Positions 26,193 through 35,546 of a stretch of DNA of 64,000 nt are shown in pieces. The stretch spans positions 62,001 through 126,000 of the forward strand of contig NZ_LNCI01000009.1 of NCBI RefSeq assembly GCF_001509585.1, written 5' to 3'. The notes below the pieces were generated by a model. That model was not told the DNA's origin and did not search any database. It saw only the letters and a program-made list of their open reading frames with translations. Position numbers and translations under genes: made by a program. Each line of letters opens with the position of its first letter. The first letter of the stretch is position 1. This stretch comes from Tropicimonas marinistellae (GTDB lineage: Bacteria > Pseudomonadota > Alphaproteobacteria > Rhodobacterales > Rhodobacteraceae).

Positions 26193-26768
26193 ATGACAAA
26201 TCGGCTCAACGCTCAAATTGCATTCCTTCAGGAAATAGACCGGCTGAAGGGCATTCTTCGCGCCACCCCCATCGGCGACAACTCGCGGCGCGAAAACTCC
26301 GCGGAGCATTCGTGGCACATTGCGATGTATGCCATGGTTCTCGCCGATCAGGCAAAGCCGGAGGTGCGGATCGATCGGGTGATCCGAATGCTGCTTCTTC
26401 ACGACATCGTCGAGATCGACGCGGGCGACACGCCGATTCACGCGGATTTCGACGCCGCGGAGCAGGAGGCGAAGGAACAGGCCGCGGCCGATCGGCTCTT
26501 TGGATTGCTGCCGGAAGCACAGGCCGCCGAGTTCCGAAACCTGTGGAACGAGTTCGAGGCAGCCGAAACGCCGGATGCCGTCTTCGCGAAATCCATCGAC
26601 CGCGTACAACCGCTCTTGCTGAACCTATTGAACGGCGGCGGAAGCTGGATCGAGTACGACGTAACGATGGATCAGATCGACACACGTGTGGGCACGAAGG
26701 TCATCCGCGGGGCGCCGGCGCTTTGGCAGCACGTCCGTGCCCGGGTCGCCGGCTACTTCGCCAGTTAG
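26193..26768 (+). CDS. HD-domain nucleotide phosphohydrolase (YfbR/HDDC2-like)
   Basis: The 191-residue protein carries the HD metal site: His in AEHSWHIAMYA, the HD pair in LLLHDIVEIDAGD, and the later Asp in SIDRVQPLLLN. This layout matches HDDC2/YfbR-type 5'-deoxyribonucleotidases, which remove phosphate from dNMPs. It is cytoplasmic. Its last 68 bases overlap, on the opposite strand, the end of the DUF2955 gene. The upstream 541 bases hold no clear gene, so it probably has its own promoter. Confidence 0.88.
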   Translation: MTNRLNAQIAFLQEIDRLKGILRATPIGDNSRRENSAEHSWHIAMYAMVLADQAKPEVRIDRVIRMLLLHDIVEIDAGDTPIHADFDAAEQEAKEQAAADRLFGLLPEAQAAEFRNLWNEFEAAETPDAVFAKSIDRVQPLLLNLLNGGGSWIEYDVTMDQIDTRVGTKVIRGAPALWQHVRARVAGYFAS

Positions 26769-27777
26769 GCGTACCATGTGCGCGTTCTGGCAGGAGCGTG
26801 TCCAGAGCGAGAAATGCCGCCAACACCCATGCCAGCGCCGCCGCGACCTGAAACAATCGGTCGACCATCGCGACTTCTGCATTGTCACCGAACGGGGCCA
26901 TGCTGCCGCCAAAAAGGATGAGCATCGTGGTCATCGCTGAGCCCGCAAGCTTTGCATCCCCCCGACCCGACGTGAACCAGACGGCGATACCGAGACAGGC
27001 CAACACGGTGACGAGCGCCATGAAGGGGAAGAATGGCGCCATAACAACCAGTTCATAGGCAAGGATTGCGACCGAACCACCAACAAGGTTGGATGTGAGC
27101 ATCGCCATGGCCACCTTGGTCCCGGCCTGTGTGCTCGCGGCCAATTGTTGCGTGAGGATCGCGACGAACAGCAACGTCAGGACGGCGCCGCCTTCGACCA
27201 CAAAGAACAACAAAGCGAAAGGCAGGGTTACAAGCGCCATACGCAACAACCGGCGACCGGGATCGAAACCCGCCTCCCCCGCGCCACCCGCTGCACCGGT
27301 CGCAGGCGCAGCGCTCCCCGTTGGAAAGGCGGCGAACGCAACCCAGGTCGCGGCAAGCGCCAGCCCGAGATTGACTGGCAGCCAGAGCGCGACTGTGAGC
27401 GCGAGACTCAACGAGCTTTTCACCAAGAGGGGCATCAGCAGCGCCGCAAGCAATGTGAACACGACCAGCAGCGGTGACTTTCCCGCGACCGAAAGCCCGA
27501 AGCCGGTAAGGACCATCCCCCCGACCGCCAGCAGGAACAGCAGCGGATAGGGAAGCAGGATCGAACTGACGACCCAGGCAGCCAGCATCAACGCGGCGGC
27601 GGTGGCCGAAAGCGTGCAAGCGGCCCGGAGCGAAGGTGCGGATGGCGCCTGAAGCAGGAGCACCGCGAAAACCGAAGCCACGAATGCCAGCGGCCAGTTC
27701 ATCGCCATTCCGAGAATGAACAGTAGCGCCGGCCCGAACGCCAGCCGCATGCCCGCGTGACGCGCGTCAGTATGCAT
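26701..27777 (-). CDS. DUF2955 (FUSC-like) inner-membrane transporter component
   Basis: The 358-residue protein has about ten hydrophobic segments in two clusters (about 12-130 and 185-340), with a G/A-rich loop between them, as in DUF2955 and AaeB-like fusaric-acid-resistance proteins. Its start overlaps the HlyD gene stop by 11 bases, making an efflux pair in which the HlyD protein bridges the periplasm. The C-terminal 30 residues are basic and disordered and are encoded in the region that overlaps the HD gene. The substrate is unknown; aromatic acids are typical for relatives. Confidence 0.85.
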   Translation of the reverse strand: MHTDARHAGMRLAFGPALLFILGMAMNWPLAFVASVFAVLLLQAPSAPSLRAACTLSATAAALMLAAWVVSSILLPYPLLFLLAVGGMVLTGFGLSVAGKSPLLVVFTLLAALLMPLLVKSSLSLALTVALWLPVNLGLALAATWVAFAAFPTGSAAPATGAAGGAGEAGFDPGRRLLRMALVTLPFALLFFVVEGGAVLTLLFVAILTQQLAASTQAGTKVAMAMLTSNLVGGSVAILAYELVVMAPFFPFMALVTVLACLGIAVWFTSGRGDAKLAGSAMTTMLILFGGSMAPFGDNAEVAMVDRLFQVAAALAWVLAAFLALDTLLPERAHGTPNWRSSRRPGHGRAAKAPAPRG

Positions 27778-28831
27778 AGGAAATCCAGGCCATCGCCCGG
27801 ATCAGCCCCTTTCCAAGCACGTTCAGGACCGGATTTTCGCCTGTGTAAACAATAATATCTGCTTGTCCGTTGATCTGGAAGAATACGTCGTCGTCCGGAT
27901 CAGCCGCCTCGTAGCCGGGCAAAACGATGCGCACCGGAAATCGCTGCGGCGCGCGCATCCAGCCCGAGCTGCGTGGCGGTGCGGCGGCGCTGCCGGGCTT
28001 GCTTTCGTTTCCGATGGACACCGCACCGGACAGGCTCTCCACCCGACCTTGAAGGATTCGACCGGGCTGTATGTCGAGCGTGACCTCCACCGGGTCCCCG
28101 ATGCCAATGCGCCCAAGGTTGTTCTCGGTCAGGTAGGCTTCGATCCAGACGTCCTCGATATCCACGAAGGTCATAATCGGCGTTCCGGCCTTGGCATAGG
28201 CGCCCGGTGCGACGGCAAGATCGCTTACGGCGCCAGCACTGGGCGCGACCAGTTCGGTCCACTCCAATTCGAGTTCGGCTTGCGCGACGGCAGCGAGCGC
28301 ACGGCGGATCGCCGGGTTGTCTTCGCCCGCAGGGCCCAGTTGCTCCCGCGCGCGTTTCAAATCGGCCTCGGCCCGGGCCAAGCCGCTTTCGGCGTCCGCC
28401 AGTGCCGCGCGCGCCTGGTCACCCTGGGCCGACGACATGAGGCCCTTACGCTCCAGTTCGAAAACGCGAGCCGTTTGCAGCCGGACGTTTTCCAGATCCG
28501 CGGTGGCCTGGCTCGCCGCCGCCTGCGCCGCTTCCACATCCGCCGAACTTGCCCCGATGGACTGGACCGCCGCATCCAGTTCCGCGCGTGCCCGTTCCAG
28601 ATCGGTCCGGTACGCGCGCGGATCGATCCGTGCCAGAACCGCGCCGGTTTCCACGATCTCGCCGTTTGCCGCCGGAACCTCCACCAACGCCCCGGAAACC
28701 TGCGGCACCACGGGCGTGATCACGGCCTTGACGCGAGCATTTGACGTGAAGGGCGTCAGGCGGTCTGCGGCGAGGTACCACATGAAGACCAGTACCGACG
28801 CCAGCAGTACAATGCGAATGGCTGCTTTCAT
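27767..28831 (-). CDS. HlyD/EmrA-type membrane fusion protein
   Basis: The protein has 354 residues from the ATG at 28831, giving the N-terminal anchor MKAAIRIVLLASVLVFMWYL. It then has the lipoyl half (ITPVVPQVSGALVEVPAANG), a long alpha-helical hairpin rich in Ala and Glu (about 85-185), the second lipoyl half (VAPSAGAVSDLAVAPGAYA) and a beta-barrel domain with VEVTLDIQPGRILQGRV. It is the adaptor of a pump with the DUF2955 protein. No outer-membrane factor gene is nearby, so a shared TolC is expected. Confidence 0.93.
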   Translation of the reverse strand: MKAAIRIVLLASVLVFMWYLAADRLTPFTSNARVKAVITPVVPQVSGALVEVPAANGEIVETGAVLARIDPRAYRTDLERARAELDAAVQSIGASSADVEAAQAAASQATADLENVRLQTARVFELERKGLMSSAQGDQARAALADAESGLARAEADLKRAREQLGPAGEDNPAIRRALAAVAQAELELEWTELVAPSAGAVSDLAVAPGAYAKAGTPIMTFVDIEDVWIEAYLTENNLGRIGIGDPVEVTLDIQPGRILQGRVESLSGAVSIGNESKPGSAAAPPRSSGWMRAPQRFPVRIVLPGYEAADPDDDVFFQINGQADIIVYTGENPVLNVLGKGLIRAMAWISYAY

Positions 28832-29048
28832 CAAACGCTCCAGAATCCGCAGGAATCCCAGGTACACAAACACAGTCGGGTTGTGGTGTCACCTGTGCCC
28901 ACCTGCGTTTGCACAATGATGCAGCGATTACGAGATTCAGCCTGCGGCAAATCTGTATACATTCGCATACCGTATTCCCCAATACCCACCGATACGCTAA
29001 TAAGCGGTCAAATTCGACTCACCACTCAGCCTGCAAAGAGGGACACCC

Positions 29049-30263
29049 ATGACGAAGATCAAGGTGGACAACCCGATCGTGGAAATGGACGGCGACGAGA
29101 TGACCCGGATCATCTGGTCCTTCATCAAGGACAAGCTGATCCTGCCCTATCTCGATATCGACCTGCTATATTACGACCTTGGCATAGAGGAGCGCGACCG
29201 CACCGACGACCAGATCACGATCGACGCCGCCGAGAAGACCAAGGAGGTCGGCGCGGCGGTGAAATGCGCCACGATCACGCCCGACGAGGCACGGGTCGAG
29301 GAGTTCGGATTGAAGAAGATGTGGCGCTCGCCCAACGGGACGATCCGCAACATCCTCGGCGGCGTGGTCTTTCGCCAGCCGATCATCTGCCGCAACGTAC
29401 CCCGTCTTGTGCCCGGCTGGACCCGGCCCATCGTGATCGGCCGCCACGCCTTTGGCGACCAGTACAAGGCGACCGACATGAAGTTCCCCGGCGCGGGAAC
29501 GCTGACGATGAAGTTCGTTGGCGAAGATGGCACTGTGATCGAGGAAGAGGTCTATCAAGCCCCGTCCTCCGGCGTCTTCATGGGCATGTACAACCTCGAC
29601 GAGTCGATCCGGGATTTTGCCCGCGCGTCGTTCAACTATGGCCTCCACATGGGTTGGCCGGTCTACCTCTCCACCAAGAACACCATTCTCAAGCAATACG
29701 ACGGACGCTTCCTGGAGCTGTTCCAGGAAGTCTTCGACGCCGAATTCGCCGAGAAGTTCAAGGACAAGGAGATCTGGTACGAACACCGGCTGATCGACGA
29801 CATGGTGGCCTGCGCCATGAAGTGGAATGGCGGCTTCGTCTGGGCCTGCAAGAACTACGACGGCGACGTTCAGTCGGACACAGTTGCACAGGGATTCGGC
29901 TCGCTCGGCTTGATGGCCTCGCAGTTGATGACGCCCGACGGAAAGATCGTGGAGGCCGAAGCCGCCCACGGGACAGTGACGCGCCACTACCGTCAGCATC
30001 AGAACGGCCAGCAGACTTCCACCAACTCCACCGCTTCAATCTTCGCCTGGACCGGCGGGCTCAAGCACCGCGCGAAACTCGACGAGAATATCGCGCTGGC
30101 CTCCTTCGCCACCACGCTGGAGAAGGTCGTCGTAGAAACCATCGAGAGCGGTTCCATGACCAAGGACCTTGCCCTTCTGGTCGGCCCCGATCAGGGCTGG
30201 CTGACGACGACGGGCTTCCTGGAAAAGGTCGACGAGAACCTCAACAGGGCGCTTTCGGGCTGA
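29049..30263 (+). CDS. icd: NADP-dependent isocitrate dehydrogenase
   Basis: This 404-residue protein belongs to the eukaryote-like homodimeric class used by alphaproteobacteria. Landmarks are the start [20 protein letters not shown], the substrate-site [12 protein letters not shown], and the late [14 protein letters not shown] with the metal and NADP contacts. It converts isocitrate to 2-oxoglutarate and CO2 with NADPH formation in the TCA cycle. GAGGGACACCC precedes the ATG. It is divergent from the HlyD gene and closed by a strong hairpin, so it is monocistronic. Confidence 0.97.
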   Translation: MTKIKVDNPIVEMDGDEMTRIIWSFIKDKLILPYLDIDLLYYDLGIEERDRTDDQITIDAAEKTKEVGAAVKCATITPDEARVEEFGLKKMWRSPNGTIRNILGGVVFRQPIICRNVPRLVPGWTRPIVIGRHAFGDQYKATDMKFPGAGTLTMKFVGEDGTVIEEEVYQAPSSGVFMGMYNLDESIRDFARASFNYGLHMGWPVYLSTKNTILKQYDGRFLELFQEVFDAEFAEKFKDKEIWYEHRLIDDMVACAMKWNGGFVWACKNYDGDVQSDTVAQGFGSLGLMASQLMTPDGKIVEAEAAHGTVTRHYRQHQNGQQTSTNSTASIFAWTGGLKHRAKLDENIALASFATTLEKVVVETIESGSMTKDLALLVGPDQGWLTTTGFLEKVDENLNRALSG

Positions 30264-30283
30264 TCGCAGCGCGCCCACGCGGC

Positions 30284-30315
30284 GGCAAGCGGGCCCATCC
30301 GCGGGCCCGCTTGCC
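30284..30315 (+). terminator. Hairpin terminator after icd
   Basis: GGCAAGCGGGCCC and GGGCCCGCTTGCC form a perfect 13-base-pair stem with a 6-base loop, 20 bases after the icd stop. The U tract is poor (GGATCCCTT), so termination may need help, but the stem is the strongest in its neighbourhood. Confidence 0.6.
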
Positions 30316-30456
30316 CGGATCCCTTAATCGAATTGGTGATCTCACACCGAGCGGGGACCCGCAGCGGTTGCTCAAGTCATGGGCACCCGAAGTGTGGGCA
30401 CGATGGATCGCGGTGCAGGACTGGACGTTGCCGCGCCGCCCTGCGATGCCGCGCCC

Positions 30457-31089
30457 ATGTCAACCACCGATCTGTCGCCAGCAATCCAGCCAAACGCACC
30501 GCGCCACAGCGCAATGGAGAACGCCCAAGGCATTTCCATCGGCGTCTTCTTTTGTGCGGTTGGGCTCGTCTTCTTAACCCATCTGGGGTTTCTGACCGGC
30601 CAGACGGCGGGGTTGGCGCTGATCATTTCCTACCTCTCTGGCTGGTCTTTCGGACCAGTCTTCTTCGCGGTGAACCTGCCGTTCTACTGGGTTGCCTGGA
30701 CACGGATGGGACGGGCCTTCACCATCAGAACGGTGTTTTGCGTCACCCTGCTGTCAGTCCTCACAGAGTGGCTGCCTGGCCAGATCGGTCTGGCGGAGGT
30801 CTCTCCGACATTGGGCGCCATCGTCTTCGGCACATTGACTGGCACGGGTCTTCTCATCCTGTTCCGCCACGGCGGAAGCCTCGGCGGCCTTGGGGTAACG
30901 GCACTACTCGTCCAGGATCGGCTCGGCATTCGCGCAGGCTACGTCCAGCTTGCTTTCGATACATCGCTCTTTGCCGTCGCCTTCCTGCTGTTTCCCAGCT
31001 CTGTGGTCGCCTATTCCCTGTTGGGAGCGGTTGTGCTGAACATGGTCATCGCCTTCAATCACCGTCGCGACCGCTACATTGCGACCTGA
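30457..31089 (+). CDS. YitT family membrane protein
   Basis: The protein has 210 residues from the ATG at 30457 (another ATG at 30514 would remove 19 polar residues). Five or six membrane segments are seen, with the first, ISIGVFFCAVGLVFLTHLGF, and the GQTAGLALIISYLSGWSFG pattern characteristic of the YitT_membrane family. Function is not established. A following SMR gene starts 25 bases after its stop, suggesting an operon. The region before the start has no clear ribosome binding site. Confidence 0.85.
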   Translation: MSTTDLSPAIQPNAPRHSAMENAQGISIGVFFCAVGLVFLTHLGFLTGQTAGLALIISYLSGWSFGPVFFAVNLPFYWVAWTRMGRAFTIRTVFCVTLLSVLTEWLPGQIGLAEVSPTLGAIVFGTLTGTGLLILFRHGGSLGGLGVTALLVQDRLGIRAGYVQLAFDTSLFAVAFLLFPSSVVAYSLLGAVVLNMVIAFNHRRDRYIAT

Positions 31090-31114
31090 CCCCGGCCACC
31101 CGCAGGAAAGCCAA

Positions 31115-31450
31115 ATGCCGCCTCACATTCTCGCGCTCATTGGCGCCATCATCACCGAAGTGATCGGCACATCGGCGCTCAATGCCAGCGCACAGATGAC
31201 CCGTCTTTGGCCATCGGTGATCGTCATTCTCACCTATTCTCTGTCGGTCTATCTGCTGGCCGTGGCCATGTCCGCCATGCCAGTGGGCGTCGCATACGCC
31301 ATCTGGTCGGGGCTCGGTGTTGTTCTGATCACGCTGATTGGCTTCGTTGTCTTCGGACAGAACCTCGACGTACCGGCAATCCTCGGGCTCGGGCTGATCG
31401 TTGCGGGCGTGGCCGTGATCCAACTCTTCTCGTCGTCAAATGCCCATTGA
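31115..31450 (+). CDS. Small multidrug resistance (SMR) efflux protein
   Basis: The protein has 111 residues with four membrane helices, the SMR length. The essential membrane glutamate lies in IGAIITEVIGTSAL (helix 1), followed by GVAYAIWSGLGVVLITLIGF in helix 3, which includes the conserved W and GxG dimer motif. SMR proteins exchange protons for cationic drugs or guanidinium, and sequence alone does not say which. It is likely co-transcribed with the YitT gene. Confidence 0.93.
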   Translation: MPPHILALIGAIITEVIGTSALNASAQMTRLWPSVIVILTYSLSVYLLAVAMSAMPVGVAYAIWSGLGVVLITLIGFVVFGQNLDVPAILGLGLIVAGVAVIQLFSSSNAH

Positions 31451-31465
31451 CGGCGGAGCGACTGC

Positions 31466-32050
31466 TCACGCCTCCAGTTCTGCATCCCAGTAGAGGAAGT
31501 CCAGCCAGCTCTTGTGCAGGTGATGCGGCGGGAACTTGCGGCCCACGTTGCGCAATTCCTCGGCACCTGGGCGGCGCGGAGACTTCAGCAGGCTCATGCC
31601 GGCCTGGCGCAGCGACTTGGAGCCCTTCTTGAGGTTGCAGCAGGAGCAGGCCGCCACCACGTTCTCCCAGCTTGTAATGCCGCCACGTGCGCGCGGCACA
31701 ACATGATCGAAGGTCAGATCCCCCTTCGCCCCGCAGTACTGGCAGCGGAATTCGTCCCGCAGGAACAAATTGAAGCGCGTGAAGGCCACGCGCTTCTGGG
31801 GTCTTACGTAATCTTTAAGCACCACGACGGAAGGTATTCGGATCGTCGTGGAGGGGCTTCGTACGACTTCGTCGTATTCCGCCACGATGTCCACCCTCTC
31901 TAGCCAGGCCGCCTTTACCGCCTCCTGCCATGGCCAGAGCGACAACGGATAGTAGGAGAGCGGCCGATAATCGGCGTTCAGCACCAGTGCCGGATGGTGC
32001 CTGAGGTTGTTCGGTTCCCGAACGAAGTGTGATCTGAAATCGCCGTCCAT
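31466..32050 (-). CDS. HNH endonuclease family protein
   Basis: The protein has 194 residues from the ATG at 32050. The HNH nuclease core carries two CxxC zinc pairs, CQYCGAKGDLTFDHVVPRARGG and then NVVAACSCCNLKKG, around the DHVVPR catalytic strand. The N-terminal VLNADYRPLSYYPLSLWPW is typical of a widespread bacterial group whose role is unknown; it is a housekeeping-type HNH protein rather than a homing endonuclease. It ends 15 bases from the convergent SMR gene. Confidence 0.9.
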   Translation of the reverse strand: MDGDFRSHFVREPNNLRHHPALVLNADYRPLSYYPLSLWPWQEAVKAAWLERVDIVAEYDEVVRSPSTTIRIPSVVVLKDYVRPQKRVAFTRFNLFLRDEFRCQYCGAKGDLTFDHVVPRARGGITSWENVVAACSCCNLKKGSKSLRQAGMSLLKSPRRPGAEELRNVGRKFPPHHLHKSWLDFLYWDAELEA

Positions 32051-32216
32051 CGTGTTAGAGACTCCGTCCCTGCCCTGTCTGCCCGATACGTGCCCCAGGG
32101 CGGGACGCCCCGCCCCAGCTCGCAACAACTATATGTGGCGTTTCCCGCCTGACAACCCCCGCCATACGGTGGGCTTGCGCGTGAGGTACCCTGCCTCGGT
32201 GACAAGCATGTGACAT

Positions 32217-33800
32217 CTATCCGCAGAACGGCAGCGTGATCTGCCGCGTGAGACGCAAGCGTTCCAGAAAGGCCGCGTCATGACTGACGACGAGCAGCGC
32301 CCCTCGATATGCCAAAAGCCCTTCCTCCACCGCTTCAAGCGCCGCGATATCCAGGTGGTTCGTGGGTTCGTCCAGCAACAACAGGTCGGGGGGCTTCGCA
32401 CCGGCTAGAACGAGTGCCAGAGCCGCCTGCACCCTCTCGCCCCCACTGAGCCCGCGGACCTGCGCTGCGGCCGCCTCGCCTCGAAACCCCATCCGAGCGA
32501 GAGCCGCCTGAATAGCATTTCGACCAAGCTCCGGGTGAGATTGCTCGAAAACCTCCCGCAATGTCCCACCGCGCCCCAGGGCTTCCGCCTGCTGATCGAG
32601 AAATGCCACACGCGCGCGTTGAATTTGTCCAGCATCCGGCTCCAGAAGACCCGCAGCAAGACGCAGGAGAGTGGACTTTCCCGCGCCGTTGGGGCCCACG
32701 AGCGCGATGCGCTCCCCTGCGAACATCTCCATAGATAAATCATTTAAAACAGATAGTTTATCGCCAAACCTAAAGCTGACATCTCGGAACCGGAGCACCG
32801 ATCCATGGCTGCGCTCCGAGGCTGCGGCGTGCAGCCGTCGCGGGACCTGCGGCGGGAGCGCGGCACGGGCAGCCGCCTGCTCGGCACGACTCTCCGCTCG
32901 GCGCCGTTCCGCCAGTCGGGCGGCACCCGCGGCGCCACGTTCGGCCCTGTCCTTCATTGCATCGGTCAGCATCTTTCCCTGACTACCGGATGCCCGCAGC
33001 GCGCGGCCCTGTCGCGCCCGGCCGGCCGCTTTTCGCGCGCTGGCGGCGATCGACACCTCGGCCGCTGCCACCGCACTGTCGGCCCGCTCCAATCGCGCCT
33101 CCGCCCGCGCGCGGTCCGCGGCGCGCGCAGCGGCATAGTAGCTCCATCCGCCCGGGTGTACCTTTCCTTCCCCAGCCTCCAGCACCAGGATTCTGTCCAT
33201 TTCCTCCAGCAGGGCGCGGTCGTGACTGGCGACCAGCGCCAGGCCACGGTTGCGGTACGCCAACAGCAGATCACGGACAATCTGCCGCCCCTCCTGATCC
33301 AGATCGTTGGTCGGTTCATCGAGAAGCACGATTTCCGGGCAGTCGAAGAACAACGCGGCCAGGGCCGCGCGCCGTTGCTGCCCGCCACTGAGTCGTCCGA
33401 GCTCGGTTCGAGGATTGACCCCGTCCAAACCGACGCGTGACAAAGCGGCTTCCAGATCGGCTTCCACCCCCCAGTCCGCTTCGGCCAGGTCCTCCGCACT
33501 GGCCTGTCCGGCAAGGCAGCGGTCCAGCAACGCAAGCCCGGATTCCGCGCCGAACAGCGCCGCAAGCGTTTCCTCCGGCTCAAATCTCTGACGCAGCAGA
33601 GAGACGCGCCCGCCATGGCTCAGATGCCCACCCGAAGGCTCCAGCCGACCGGCAGCGATCCGCAGGAGTGTGGATTTTCCCGTGCCGTTCGCACCAACGA
33701 GCCCGGTCAGTCCGGCAGGCAAGGCAACGGTAAGCCCAGTAAAGAGCGGTGTGGAATCAGGGAGTTGATATGAAAGCGAGTCGAGAGTGAGATACGGCAT
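32217..33800 (-). CDS. ABC-F family ATPase
   Basis: The protein has 527 residues from the ATG at 33800 with two ABC domains and no membrane part. The first has Walker A GANGTGKSTLLRIAAG and signature LSGGQQRRAALA; the second has GPNGAGKSTLLRLAAG and LSGGERVQAALA. Walker B is LLLDEPTNHLD, standard for ABC-F. The linker is Ala/Arg-rich. ABC-F proteins act on ribosomes as translation factors or drug-resistance proteins; which role applies here is unknown. It is rather short, and the segment coding the start of domain 2 is locally AT-rich (32733-32770). Confidence 0.93.
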   Translation of the reverse strand: MPYLTLDSLSYQLPDSTPLFTGLTVALPAGLTGLVGANGTGKSTLLRIAAGRLEPSGGHLSHGGRVSLLRQRFEPEETLAALFGAESGLALLDRCLAGQASAEDLAEADWGVEADLEAALSRVGLDGVNPRTELGRLSGGQQRRAALAALFFDCPEIVLLDEPTNDLDQEGRQIVRDLLLAYRNRGLALVASHDRALLEEMDRILVLEAGEGKVHPGGWSYYAAARAADRARAEARLERADSAVAAAEVSIAASARKAAGRARQGRALRASGSQGKMLTDAMKDRAERGAAGAARLAERRRAESRAEQAAARAALPPQVPRRLHAAASERSHGSVLRFRDVSFRFGDKLSVLNDLSMEMFAGERIALVGPNGAGKSTLLRLAAGLLEPDAGQIQRARVAFLDQQAEALGRGGTLREVFEQSHPELGRNAIQAALARMGFRGEAAAAQVRGLSGGERVQAALALVLAGAKPPDLLLLDEPTNHLDIAALEAVEEGLLAYRGALLVVSHDAAFLERLRLTRQITLPFCG

Positions 33801-33989
33801 GAGACAGATTCGAGCAGCGTCGGCCAAGGGCGAAGTCGGCATTTCGCATCTGAATCATCTGTCTCTCCTATTGGGTTTCCGACGAAACTCGCGCGCACCC
33901 GGGGCACGGCCGCGAGTTGCGACGTCCAAGCACCGCGTATCCCATCCGCACACCCGTCCTGTCAATGACCCCATCGGCAGCGGGCATTC

Positions 33990-34661
33990 CTAGCCAGCGT
34001 CCAGACCCAGCTTGAGGCGCATGAAACCGACGGCTTGTCCCAACCCGTCCGGTGCAATTCCATGTGCGGTCCCCTTCATCACAAAGGCATAGGTCTCGAA
34101 CCCGGCGGTCGACAGCGCCTCGGCGGCTTGCTGAAGCGAGGCAAACGGCACCACGTCGTCCTGATCGCCATGTAGCAGTAGAACCGGCATCTTGACCCGC
34201 GCCTCCTCTGCCAGCTTCTCCGGCTCCATCAAACGGCCGGAAAAGCCGACGATCCCCGCAATGGCCTCTGCGCGGCGCGGTGCCACATGCAGGCTCATCA
34301 TGGTGCCTTGGCTAAAACCCAGCAGGATCAGGCGGTCCGCCGTCACCCCCTCATCCACCAGAACCTTGTCGATAAACGCGTTCAAGTCGCTCACCGAAGC
34401 AGCCATCGAGGTTTGCGCGGCCTCCTCCGAGGACCCGTCCAGCCAGGGGATCGGGAACCACTGGTACCCGAATGGATTGCCGACGCAGCGCTCCGGCGCA
34501 TCCGGCGCGTAGAAGGCTGTGTCCGGCAAATGCGGCGCCAAAGGCTCGGCCAACCCTAGCAAGTCATTTCCGTCCGCGCCGTAGCCGTGAACGAAGATCA
34601 CCACCTGTTTCGCCTGCCCCTGAGGGACGCCGCTACGCCCCGATGTGAGTTCTCGCGCCAT
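33990..34661 (-). CDS. Phospholipase/carboxylesterase-type alpha/beta hydrolase (YpfH-like)
   Basis: The 223-residue protein has the oxyanion region VIFVHGYGADGNDLLGLAEPL, the nucleophile elbow ILLGFSQGTMMSLH, the aspartate in VLLLHGDQDDVVPF and a terminal histidine in KGTAHGIAPDGL. The layout is that of abhydrolase_2 (carboxylesterase/lysophospholipase, YpfH). It is cytoplasmic, with a broad esterase activity typical of the family. It is followed, after 79 bases on the other side of its start, by a glycosylase gene on the same strand, but co-transcription is uncertain. Confidence 0.92.
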   Translation of the reverse strand: MARELTSGRSGVPQGQAKQVVIFVHGYGADGNDLLGLAEPLAPHLPDTAFYAPDAPERCVGNPFGYQWFPIPWLDGSSEEAAQTSMAASVSDLNAFIDKVLVDEGVTADRLILLGFSQGTMMSLHVAPRRAEAIAGIVGFSGRLMEPEKLAEEARVKMPVLLLHGDQDDVVPFASLQQAAEALSTAGFETYAFVMKGTAHGIAPDGLGQAVGFMRLKLGLDAG

Positions 34662-34740
34662 ATCCGCCCTACCCGCTTCGATAACAAGTCACCGTTGGGC
34701 TCCTAACGGCTCCGGCTCGGCTTGGCCAGCCTCTGCCCCT

Positions 34741-35376
34741 TCACCGAGTACCTTCGCGCTTCTTGGCGACCCGGAAGTAGGCCCACAACAACCTCGCAGC
34801 AACGCCGCGCCAGGGACTCCATGCGCAAGCCATCTCGCGGAGGGTTTTCTCGCTTGGCCGGTCCTCGAGGTCGAAGAGCATCCGCGCCGCCTCCTGCAAA
34901 GCCAGGTCGCCGGGGGCAAAAACATCCGCCCTTCCGAGCGAGAACATGGCGTAGATTTCCGCCGTCCAACGGCCAATTCCCGGTACCTCGACCAATTGTT
35001 CGATCACCGCGTCGGCGGGCAGCGCGCGCAGCACAGCGTAGTCGATCCGCGCCTCCGCCAGCGCCTTGGCATAGCGGACCTTCTGCCGGCTGAGCCCGCA
35101 GGACCGAAGATCCGCCTCCTCCGCCCAAAGAACCTTGCGCGGCCCGGTTAGTCGCGCCGCCCTGAGCCGGCCCCAGATCGCATCGGCGGAGGCGACGGAT
35201 ACCTGCTGACTGACAATCGCCGAGAGCAGCGCCTCGAAGCCGTCGCTGCGCCGACGCAGCGGCAGGGGACCCGTCTGTTCCAAAGCCATGGCAAAACGCG
35301 GCTCCGCCGCTGCCAGCCATCTCGCTCCTTCGGCGACACAATCTGGTGTCTCGATTATCCGCCCGATCTCATTCAA
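34741..35376 (-). CDS. DNA-3-methyladenine glycosylase (AlkA-like, HhH-GPD)
   Basis: The 211-residue protein has the helix-hairpin-helix VPGIGRWTAEIYAMFSLGR followed by the catalytic aspartate in VFAPGDLALQ. Without a [4Fe-4S] cysteine cluster, it belongs to the compact AlkA subclass that removes alkylated bases such as 3-methyladenine in base-excision repair. The N-terminal SDGFEALLSAIVSQQVSV is the usual DNA-binding start of this domain. No other repair genes are adjacent. Confidence 0.93.
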   Translation of the reverse strand: MNEIGRIIETPDCVAEGARWLAAAEPRFAMALEQTGPLPLRRRSDGFEALLSAIVSQQVSVASADAIWGRLRAARLTGPRKVLWAEEADLRSCGLSRQKVRYAKALAEARIDYAVLRALPADAVIEQLVEVPGIGRWTAEIYAMFSLGRADVFAPGDLALQEAARMLFDLEDRPSEKTLREMACAWSPWRGVAARLLWAYFRVAKKREGTR

Positions 35377-35546
35377 CGCCGTGTCTTTCTCAATTCACAA
35401 GCCAAGCGCCCAACCAGTGGGCGACACCGTCAGCATGACGGAATCGTGGAAAGCCTATCCTTTCGACCCGGAGCAGCAATCCGATTCCGGCGCAATCACC
35501 CGATCGCCCCCTTGCCCTTCTCAAGAATCGCGGGCATGGGCGAGAC

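Noticed and set aside
28883-30577. A 564-codon rightward frame overlapping icd
   Set aside because: It is the +1 frame of the icd region, rich in Arg and Pro. Icd in the other frame is complete and well conserved.
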